Below are positions 1-4,098 of a stretch of DNA of 15,311 bases, piece after piece; the first letter of the stretch is position 1; each line of letters begins with the position of its first letter. Position numbers and translations under genes: made by a program. Location of the stretch: NCBI RefSeq assembly GCF_900141845.1, contig NZ_FQZB01000030.1, positions 1 to 15,311 of the forward strand. The letters are read 5' to 3'. The notes under the pieces were generated by a model that had not been told where the DNA came from, ran no database searches, and saw only the letters and a list, made by a program, of their open reading frames with translations. Origin of the DNA: Clostridium cavendishii DSM 21758. Lineage in GTDB: Bacteria > Bacillota > Clostridia > Clostridiales > Clostridiaceae.

Positions 1-312
1 GTTTTATCAAAAGTTGGATCAGTAAATCCACACAAGAAATTCGTAGGTCAAGTATACGTACTTAAAAAAGAAGAAGGTGGAAGACATACACCATTCTTCG
101 ATGGATACAGACCACAATTCTATTTCAGAACAACTGACGTAACTGGATCATGTAAGTTACCAGAAGGAATGGAAATGGTTATGCCAGGAGACCACATCGA
201 TATGAATGTTGAATTAATAACTCAAGTTGCTATGGACGAAGGTTTAAGATTCGCTATCAGAGAAGGTGGAAGAACTGTAGGTTCAGGAGTTGTTACTAGC
301 ATAATTGAATAA
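1..312 (+). CDS. tuf: Elongation factor EF-Tu, C-terminal part (first tuf copy, truncated by window edge)
   Basis: The frame is open from base 1 and encodes the last 103 residues of EF-Tu, ending in TAA. EF-Tu is the cytoplasmic GTPase that delivers aminoacyl-tRNA to the ribosomal A site. This fragment covers domain 3 and the end of domain 2/3. Visible family motifs are GGRHTPFFDGYRPQFYFRTT, LPEGMEMVMPGD and the near-terminal LRFAIREGGRTVGSGVV. The family is about 397 residues, so roughly 295 residues lie upstream of the window. A second tuf starts at 15007 in the same orientation, about 15 kb downstream, and two copies are common in Clostridium. Only a weak hairpin follows before the rpmG promoter. 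Identification is certain; whether both copies encode the same protein cannot be checked because the two visible parts do not overlap. Confidence 0.98.
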   Translation, partial: VLSKVGSVNPHKKFVGQVYVLKKEEGGRHTPFFDGYRPQFYFRTTDVTGSCKLPEGMEMVMPGDHIDMNVELITQVAMDEGLRFAIREGGRTVGSGVVTSIIE

Positions 313-325
313 TATAAATCCATGG

Positions 326-354
326 AAGGGCTGGGTGTAAATACCTAGTCCTTT
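326..354 (+). terminator. Weak hairpin after the first tuf, possible terminator or processing site
   Basis: AAGGGCTGGGT (326-336) pairs with ACCTAGTCCTT (343-353), giving 11 pairs of which two are G-U, around a 6-base loop. Only three T follow before ACATAG, so the U-tract is poor for an intrinsic terminator. Its place 14 bases after the tuf stop and upstream of the next promoter suggests 3'-end formation or mRNA stabilisation of tuf. Confidence 0.4.
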
Positions 355-370
355 ACATAGTGAAGACTTG

Positions 371-399
371 TTGACACTGGAATGTATTTATGATATTGT
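371..399 (+). promoter_or_regulatory. Sigma-A type promoter for rpmG-secE-nusG
   Basis: A perfect -35 TTGACA (371-376) is followed by a 17-base spacer ending in TGA and a -10 of TATTGT (394-399). The TG one base before the -10 makes it an extended -10 promoter. Transcription would start near 406, about 65 bases before rpmG. The same TTGACA, 14 bases, TGA, TAnnnT arrangement recurs at 2711, 3899 and 11367. Confidence 0.8.
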
Positions 400-470
400 A
401 ATTTAGTAACACACAAGGCTGGAAAATAAAAATTTATGTCTATATATGATAAAAACTGGAGGTGCAGAAC

Positions 471-620
471 GTGAGAGTAAAAATAACTTTAGCATGCACA
501 GAATGCAAGCAAAGAAACTACAGCTCAATGAAGAACAAGAAAAATGACCCAGATAGATTAGAAATGAAAAAGTATTGCAAATTCTGCAAATCACACACTC
601 TTCATAGAGAAACAAAATAA
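471..620 (+). CDS. rpmG: 50S ribosomal protein L33 (bL33), zinc-ribbon form
   Basis: This is a 49-residue basic protein starting at GTG 471, seven bases after GGAGGT (458-463), and ending in TAA. L33 sits near the ribosomal E site. The sequence VRVKITLACTECKQRNYSSM and a second part with YCKFCKSHTLHRETK match the family, including the usual length of about 49. Cysteines 9, 12, 36 and 39 form two CxxC pairs, so this is the zinc-binding (C+) form rather than the zinc-independent C- paralogue that some Firmicutes induce under zinc shortage. It is first in a likely rpmG-secE-nusG transcript, 46 bases before secE. Some relatives carry a tRNA-Trp gene around here; none is present. Identification is secure from the motifs and context. 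Confidence 0.96.
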   Translation: MRVKITLACTECKQRNYSSMKNKKNDPDRLEMKKYCKFCKSHTLHRETK

Positions 621-666
621 TTCATTTTTTTAAAAACACACAATTGGTGTTAAGGATGTGAACTAA

Positions 667-897
667 ATGACTGTAAATAGTAAAATAGAGACTCCTTCAA
701 CCAAAAAGGGTATAGGGGTAGTAAGGTTTTTTAGAGAGGTTAAGGCAGAAGTTAAGAAAATAACGTGGCCATCTAAAGAAAACACTAAGAAAGCTATATT
801 AGCGGTAGCTGCATTTACTTTAATATCTTTGGTATTAATAGGTGCGATGGATTATATTTTCCAAAACCTCTTTGAATTAGTGTTCAAACTTAAATAG
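667..897 (+). CDS. secE: Preprotein translocase subunit SecE
   Basis: This 76-residue protein is the small essential subunit of the SecYEG channel, which clamps SecY in the cytoplasmic membrane. The conserved amphipathic segment VRFFREVKAEVKKITWPSKE lies at about residues 19-38. One hydrophobic membrane segment follows at about 44-64 (AILAVAAFTLISLVLIGAM), and the protein ends FELVFKLK. This is the short one-TM form typical of Firmicutes, not the three-TM enterobacterial form. The start ATG 667 has only a modest site, AAGGATGTGA, so expression may be lower than that of rpmG or nusG. It lies between rpmG and nusG, the classical position, and is likely co-transcribed with both. Confidence 0.96.
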   Translation: MTVNSKIETPSTKKGIGVVRFFREVKAEVKKITWPSKENTKKAILAVAAFTLISLVLIGAMDYIFQNLFELVFKLK

Positions 898-903
898 AAT
901 AAA

Positions 904-938
904 AGGAGGTTTAGGTGAACTTTGGTTTACCTAAGTAG
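904..938 (+). promoter_or_regulatory. nusG translation-initiation element: ribosome site, 10-bp hairpin and overlapping 7-codon mini-ORF
   Basis: AGGAGG (904-909) lies 32 bases before the nusG ATG, too far for normal use. Between them TTAGGTGAAC (911-920) pairs with GTTTACCTAA (925-934), a 10-bp stem with one G-U pair and a TTTG loop. If folded, it leaves about 8 unpaired bases between ribosome site and ATG, which is ideal. The same bases also encode GTG AAC TTT GGT TTA CCT AAG TAG (915-938), five bases after AGGAGG and ending three bases before the nusG ATG. Either spacing by RNA folding or leader-peptide coupling with reinitiation would explain the arrangement; the sequence alone cannot separate them. 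Confidence 0.65.
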
Positions 939-941
939 AAT

Positions 942-1463
942 ATGAGCGAAAGAGCTAGATGGTATGTAGTGCATACATATTCTGGATACGAAAATAAGGT
1001 TAAAGCAAACCTTGAAAAGACTATTGAGAATAGAAATTTACAATCTTTAATTTTAGACATTCAAGTTCCAATGGAAGAGTGTGTAGAAGAAAAAGATGGT
1101 AAAACTAAAGTAAGTCTTAAGAAAAAATTCCCAGGATATGTTATAGTCAAAATGTTTATGACAGATGACTCTTGGTATGTAGTAAGAAATACTAGAGGAG
1201 TTACTGGGTTCGTTGGACCAGGATCTAAACCTGTTCCACTTACCGATGAAGAGGTAGATTCAATGGGAGTTGTAGAAACATCCGTTGATATTGACTTGGA
1301 GGTAGGAGAAGCGATAAAAATAATTTCAGGAGCTATTAGTGGATTTGTAGCAACAATCCAAGAAATACATCCTGAAAAACACAAGGTTAAAGCCTTGGTT
1401 GATATGTTCGGAAGAGAAACTCTTGCCGAATTAGATTTTAATCAAATAGAAAAATTGGTTTAA
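942..1463 (+). CDS. nusG: Transcription termination/antitermination factor NusG
   Basis: This 173-residue protein binds the RNA polymerase clamp and modulates pausing and coupling to translation. The NGN domain spans about residues 5-110, with RWYVVHTYSGYENKV at the start and KKKFPGYVIVKMFMTDDSWYVVRNT, then GVTGFVG. A KOW domain spans about 120-173, with the conserved MFGRETLAELDFNQIEKL end. The KOW turn reads ISGAISGFVATI, looser than the common DGPF-x-G form. ATG 942 is the first possible ATG because an in-frame TAG stands at 936-938. No ribosome site lies directly before it; the upstream AGGAGG is linked through a hairpin or mini-ORF at 904-938. It is the last gene of the rpmG-secE-nusG group and is followed by the rplK operator, with no terminator seen, so read-through into rplKA is likely. 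Confidence 0.97.
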   Translation: MSERARWYVVHTYSGYENKVKANLEKTIENRNLQSLILDIQVPMEECVEEKDGKTKVSLKKKFPGYVIVKMFMTDDSWYVVRNTRGVTGFVGPGSKPVPLTDEEVDSMGVVETSVDIDLEVGEAIKIISGAISGFVATIQEIHPEKHKVKALVDMFGRETLAELDFNQIEKLV

Positions 1464-1487
1464 GAATCAGACTAACGTCTTAATTAA

Positions 1488-1516
1488 GTGGGAGGGCGTA
1501 AGTCCGAAATTACCAC
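1488..1516 (+). promoter_or_regulatory. Putative L1 protein binding site (operator) in the rplK leader
   Basis: The RNA can form GTGG (1488-1491) with CCAC (1513-1516), an unpaired GA, an inner stem GGGC (1494-1497) with GTCC (1502-1505), a GTAA loop, and a 7-base purine/U-rich strand GAAATTA. This asymmetric-loop design, with GTGGGAGG on one side and a run ending TACCAC on the other, matches what is known of the L1-binding site in 23S rRNA and its mRNA mimics. The site ends five bases before the rplK ribosome site AGGAGG (1522-1527), so bound L1 could block translation. A second copy is at 1977-2003. Confidence 0.8.
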
Positions 1517-1535
1517 AGTATAGGAGGAATAACTC

Positions 1536-1961
1536 ATGGCTAAGAAAGTAACTGGAATGATAAAACTTCAACTTCCTGCAGGGAAGGCTACACCAGCACC
1601 ACCAGTAGGTCCAGCATTAGGACAACACGGTGTAAATATCATGGGATTCTGTAAGGAGTTCAATGCAAAAACTGCAAATCAAGCTGGATTAATAATACCA
1701 GTAGTAATAACAGTTTACCAAGATAGATCATTCAGCTTTATATTAAAGACACCTCCAGCTGCAGTTCTTATAAAGAAGGAAATTGGACTAGAAAGTGGTT
1801 CAGGAGTACCTAACAGAACTAAAGTTGGAAATATCACTAAAGAACAAATAAGAAAAATCGCTGAATTAAAAATGCCAGACTTAAATGCTGCTACAATCGA
1901 AACTGCAATGAGCATGATCGAAGGAACAGCTAAAAGTATGGGAGTAGTTGTAGTAGAATAA
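1536..1961 (+). CDS. rplK: 50S ribosomal protein L11 (uL11)
   Basis: This 141-residue protein has the standard family length. L11 binds the GTPase-associated centre of 23S rRNA at the base of the stalk, where EF-G, EF-Tu and the RelA stringent factor act. The N-terminal domain carries KLQLPAGKATPAPPVGPALG, with the proline-rich face near residues 20-27 that is linked to thiopeptide sensitivity. The C-terminal rRNA-binding domain begins around 72 with KTPPAAVLIKKE and ends with the family pattern GTAKSMGVVVVE. The ATG at 1536 is eight bases after AGGAGG and is unambiguous. It is followed by rplA after 57 bases, and both genes carry an L1-type operator, so they are probably one feedback-controlled unit. 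No promoter of its own is evident, which suggests transcription from upstream of rpmG. Confidence 0.98.
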   Translation: MAKKVTGMIKLQLPAGKATPAPPVGPALGQHGVNIMGFCKEFNAKTANQAGLIIPVVITVYQDRSFSFILKTPPAAVLIKKEIGLESGSGVPNRTKVGNITKEQIRKIAELKMPDLNAATIETAMSMIEGTAKSMGVVVVE

Positions 1962-2003
1962 TTTTCCACTAAATCAGTGGGAGGTAAAAACCGTTAATAC
2001 CAC
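1962..2003 (+). promoter_or_regulatory. Putative L1 binding site in the rplA leader, with a competing upstream hairpin
   Basis: GTGG (1977-1980) pairs with CCAC (2000-2003); inside are an unpaired GA, a GGT/ACC stem (1983-1985 with 1990-1992), an AAAA loop and the strand GTTAATA. The layout is the same as the site before rplK, and it ends two bases before the ribosome site AGGAGG (2006-2011). In addition CCACT (1966-1970) pairs perfectly with AGTGG (1976-1980), using the same bases as the operator's outer stem. The two folds exclude each other. The CCACT arm begins four bases after the rplK stop, where a terminating ribosome would cover it. Confidence 0.78.
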
Positions 2004-2018
2004 AAAGGAGGCATAACA

Positions 2019-2708
2019 ATGGGAAAGAATTATATTGAAAGCGCAAAGTTAATAGACAGAAGTGCATTATACACTCCATCAGAAGCTTTAGAATTAGCTG
2101 TTAAAACTGCTAAAGCTAAATTTGATGAAACTGTAGAATTACACGTAAGATTAGGGGTTGACCCAAGACACGCTGACCAACAAGTAAGAGGAGCAGTAGT
2201 TCTTCCACACGGAACTGGTAAAAGCGTTAAGGTTTTAGTGTTTGCTAAAGGGGAAAAAGCTAAAGAAGCAGAAGCTGCTGGAGCTGATTTCGTTGGAGCA
2301 GATGAATTAGTAGCTAAAATCCAAGGTGAAAACTGGTTTGATTATGATGTAGTTGTAGCTACTCCAGATATGATGGGTGTAGTTGGTAGATTAGGTAGAG
2401 TATTAGGACCTAAGGGTTTAATGCCAAATCCAAAATCAGGTACAGTTACATTTGATGTAGCTAAGGCTATAGCAGAAATAAAAGCAGGTAAGGTTGAATA
2501 TAGAGTTGATAAAACTGCTATCGTTCACTGTCCAATAGGAAAGAGATCATTTGGAGCTGAAAAGCTAGTTGATAACTTCCACACATTAATGGATGCTTTA
2601 GTAAAAGCTAAACCAGCTGCAGCTAAAGGACAATACATCAAGTCAGTATCTGTTTCAGCTACTATGGGACCTGGTGTAAAAGTTAATCCAACAAAAGTTT
2701 TAGAATAG
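2019..2708 (+). CDS. rplA: 50S ribosomal protein L1 (uL1)
   Basis: This 229-residue protein has the usual bacterial length. L1 forms the mobile L1 stalk near the E site and helps release deacylated tRNA; in many bacteria it also represses its own operon. Recognisable parts are AVKTAKAKFDETVELHVRLGV (helix and strand near residues 26-46), the second-domain segment GRLGRVLGPKGLMPNPKSGT near residues 125-144, and the near-terminal signature SVSATMGPGVKVNPTKVLE. ATG 2019 is seven bases after AGGAGG. The operator-like RNA folds before rplK and before this gene suggest that free L1 regulates both. The TAG stop is only two bases before the -35 box of the rplJ promoter, so rplJL has separate transcription. 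Nothing is unusual in the protein. Confidence 0.98.
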   Translation: MGKNYIESAKLIDRSALYTPSEALELAVKTAKAKFDETVELHVRLGVDPRHADQQVRGAVVLPHGTGKSVKVLVFAKGEKAKEAEAAGADFVGADELVAKIQGENWFDYDVVVATPDMMGVVGRLGRVLGPKGLMPNPKSGTVTFDVAKAIAEIKAGKVEYRVDKTAIVHCPIGKRSFGAEKLVDNFHTLMDALVKAKPAAAKGQYIKSVSVSATMGPGVKVNPTKVLE

Positions 2709-2710
2709 TA

Positions 2711-2739
2711 TTGACATAACAATAAAATGTTGATATAAT
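2711..2739 (+). promoter_or_regulatory. Perfect consensus promoter for rplJ-rplL
   Basis: TTGACA (2711-2716), a 17-base spacer ending in TGA, and TATAAT (2734-2739): every position of both consensus boxes matches, with an extended -10 TG as well. The -35 begins directly after the rplA stop codon. Transcription would begin near 2746, just upstream of the L10 leader. This should be one of the strongest promoters of the genome, consistent with the four or more copies of L7/L12 needed per ribosome. Confidence 0.9.
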
Positions 2740-2763
2740 CTAATTCGTTGTGAAAAAGTGAAT

Positions 2764-2868
2764 AAAAGCTTCTGTAGACAGTAGGTGCTTCGGCATAACG
2801 TAAATCAACCTACCGAGGGATGTTGCATAATATGTAAGTCTTCCTCTGTCTACGGGAAGGCTTTTCTT
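2764..2868 (+). promoter_or_regulatory. L10 leader: autoregulatory RNA with competing antiterminator and terminator
   Basis: This matches the known ribosomal L10 leader of Firmicutes in position and shape. Closing stem (antiterminator): GTAGACAG (2774-2781) pairs perfectly with CTGTCTAC (2846-2853), and it extends outward by AAAAGC (2764-2769) with GCTTTT (2860-2865). A side hairpin, GTAGGT (2781-2786) with ACCTAC (2808-2813), contains a TGC-TTCG-GCA tip, the expected L10 docking region. Terminator: AAGTCTTCC (2836-2844) pairs with GGAAGGCTT (2855-2863), followed by TTCTT. The terminator consumes the right arm of the closing stem, so the two folds are exclusive. By family knowledge, excess L10-L12 complex binding favours termination; the direction is inferred here. 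Exact 5' and 3' limits are approximate. Confidence 0.88.
2836..2868 (+). terminator. Attenuator terminator hairpin in the L10 leader
   Basis: A nine-pair stem (2836-2844 with 2855-2863, one G-U pair) has a 10-base loop that contains the CTGTCTA half of the antiterminator stem. The run TTTTCTT (2862-2868) gives the U-tract. It lies 42 bases before the rplJ start and is expected to act conditionally, because the alternative pairing 2774-2781 with 2846-2853 breaks it. Confidence 0.78.
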
Positions 2869-2909
2869 AATAAATAAGCAGTTTTAAACTGTGAGGAGGT
2901 GGACACACG

Positions 2910-3413
2910 GTGAATAAGAACAGACAAATGAAAGAAGCTAAAGTTGCAGAAATCAAAGAGAAATTAGAAAAAGCTCAAGCGGTTGTACTTGCAAGTTATC
3001 AAGGGCTTACTGTTGAAGAAGACACTCAATTAAGAAAGAGTTTAAGAGAAGCTGGTGTTGAATACAAGGTTTATAAAAATAGCCTAGTAACATTAGCAGC
3101 TAAAGAACTAGGACATGAAGGAATAGTTCCTTTCTTAGAAGGACCTGTATCAATAGCATTCGGATATGAAGATGCTACAGCTCCTGCAAGAGTTCTTAAC
3201 AACTTTGCTAAAGACCATAAGAAACTTGAATTAAAAGCTGGTATTGTTGATGGAACTATATACGGTTCAGAAGAAGTTAAAAAACTTGCTTCAATACCTT
3301 CAAAAGAAGTGCTTATTGCACAATTACTTGGAAGCTTCAAGGCTCCATTATCAAATTTTGCATATTTAATTAATGCAATAAAAGAAAAAAACGAAGCAGG
3401 TTCTGCTGAATAA
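2910..3413 (+). CDS. rplJ: 50S ribosomal protein L10 (uL10), stalk base
   Basis: This 167-residue protein anchors L7/L12 dimers to the GTPase-associated centre and, with L12, is the effector of the L10 leader just upstream. The N-terminal rRNA-binding half includes KEAKVAEIKEKLEKAQAVVL, then YQGLTVEE and the motif REAGVEYKVYKNSLVTLA. The C-terminal helix that carries L12 dimers is visible as LSNFAYLINAIKEKNE near the end. The GTG start at 2910 is nine bases after AGGAGGT (2894-2900) and gives the usual MNKNRQMKEAKV N-terminus. It ends in tandem TAA stops, 37 bases before rplL. A short inverted repeat, CAGTTT-T-AAACTG (2879-2891), sits just ahead of the ribosome site, too tight to be a useful hairpin. 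Confidence 0.98.
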   Translation: MNKNRQMKEAKVAEIKEKLEKAQAVVLASYQGLTVEEDTQLRKSLREAGVEYKVYKNSLVTLAAKELGHEGIVPFLEGPVSIAFGYEDATAPARVLNNFAKDHKKLELKAGIVDGTIYGSEEVKKLASIPSKEVLIAQLLGSFKAPLSNFAYLINAIKEKNEAGSAE

Positions 3414-3450
3414 TAAAAAATAAAAACGAAAAATTTCGGAGGTGCTAATC

Positions 3451-3816
3451 ATGACAAAAGAACAAATTATAGAAGCTATAAAAGGTATGACAGTTTTAGA
3501 ATTAAACGAGTTAGTAAAAGCTTGTGAAGAAGAATTCGGAGTAAGTGCTGCTGCTCCAGTTGCTGTTGCAGGTGGTGCTCCAGCTGCAGGTGCTGCTGAA
3601 GAAAAAACTGAATTTGACGTAGTATTAGCTAGCGCTGGTGCTAACAAAATCAAAGTTATAAAAGTAGTTAGAGAAATAACTGGATTAGGATTAAAAGAAG
3701 CTAAAGAAATAGTTGACGGAGCTCCTAAGACATTAAAAGAAGGCGTATCTAAAGAAGATGCTGAAGACATGAAAGCTAAATTAGCTGAAGTTGGAGCAGA
3801 AGTAGAAGTTAAATAA
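3451..3816 (+). CDS. rplL: 50S ribosomal protein L7/L12 (bL12)
   Basis: This 121-residue acidic protein is present as multiple dimers on L10 and recruits translation factors. The N-terminal dimerisation helices cover about residues 1-32 (MTKEQIIEAIKGMTVLELNE). A flexible Ala/Gly/Pro hinge follows at about 33-50 (AAAPVAVAGGAPAAGAA), then the C-terminal factor-binding domain with KIKVIKVVREITGLGLKEAK and ending VGAEVEVK. ATG 3451 is eight bases after GGAGG (3438-3442); an in-frame GTG at 3442 overlaps the ribosome site and cannot be the start. A strong terminator follows at 3835. It is co-transcribed with rplJ; higher L12 output probably comes from better translation, as no extra promoter is seen between the genes. 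Confidence 0.98.
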   Translation: MTKEQIIEAIKGMTVLELNELVKACEEEFGVSAAAPVAVAGGAPAAGAAEEKTEFDVVLASAGANKIKVIKVVREITGLGLKEAKEIVDGAPKTLKEGVSKEDAEDMKAKLAEVGAEVEVK

Positions 3817-3834
3817 TTAATTTTAAAATAAAGG

Positions 3835-3862
3835 GAGGTACTTTCAAAAGTACCTCTTTTTT
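3835..3862 (+). terminator. Strong intrinsic terminator after rplL
   Basis: GAGGTACTT (3835-3843) pairs with AAGTACCTC (3848-3856) around a TCAA loop, followed by six T (3857-3862). It begins 18 bases after the rplL stop. Flanking A and T bases can extend the stem with weaker pairs. It separates the L10 operon from rpoBC, which then has its own promoter at 3899; some read-through is still likely, as in other bacteria. Confidence 0.92.
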
Positions 3863-3898
3863 AACAAGTATAAAATTATATTAAGTGATAGAATTATA

Positions 3899-3927
3899 TT
3901 GACAACACGCAATAGATATGATACTAT
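3899..3927 (+). promoter_or_regulatory. Sigma-A type promoter for rpoB-rpoC
   Basis: TTGACA (3899-3904), a 17-base spacer ending in TGA, and TACTAT (3922-3927). Upstream is very AT-rich, with a 9-base direct repeat AATTATATT at 3874-3882 and 3892-3900, which could act as an UP element. Transcription would start near 3934, giving a 165-base leader. Confidence 0.8.
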
Positions 3928-3937
3928 CATTAAATGT

Positions 3938-4067
3938 ACTGTTCGATGTAAAAGTTAATATTGTTTAGAACAGTTTATGTATAATCTTTTCTTAAAAAGG
4001 TTATAATAGGATGATGATATTGTATGCAATCCGAAAGCATAGGTCCTTAGGGAAAGTGTGCTTTTGG
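3938..4067 (+). promoter_or_regulatory. Structured 5' leader of rpoB with three successive hairpins
   Basis: Hairpin 1: ACTGTTC (3938-3944) pairs with GAACAGT (3968-3974), seven perfect pairs over a long loop at the very 5' end of the predicted transcript. Hairpin 2: AATCTTTT (3983-3990) pairs with AAAAGGTT (3995-4002), one G-U pair. Hairpin 3: CCGAAAGCA (4031-4039) pairs with TGCTTTTGG (4059-4067), nine pairs with one G-U, extended by TA/TG and capped by a TCC-TTAG-GGA tip. A T-rich run (4068-4079) follows hairpin 3, so it could be a weak attenuator. I know no named RNA family that fits; the role is unknown. Confidence 0.55.
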
Positions 4068-4098
4068 TTATTTTAGTTTATACAAGGGGTGAAAGTTG

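Noticed and set aside
621..666. A tRNA-Trp gene between rpmG and secE, as in some relatives
   Set aside because: The gap is only 46 bases and has no tRNA arms; it holds a T/A-rich run and a weak 5-bp hairpin.
3366..3770. A 134-codon minus-strand frame covering rplL
   Set aside because: It mirrors the Ala/Glu/Lys-rich rplL codons, has no ribosome site, and shows no family features; rplL itself is certain.
3980..4007. Two TATAAT boxes (3980-3985 and 4002-4007) as extra rpoB promoters
   Set aside because: No acceptable -35 lies 16 to 18 bases upstream of either, and they fall at the edges of a leader hairpin. AT-rich sequence yields such boxes by chance.
4096..4098. TTG one codon before the RpoB ATG as start
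   Set aside because: It is closer to the ribosome site than usual, and ATG 4099 gives the typical MVHPV start.
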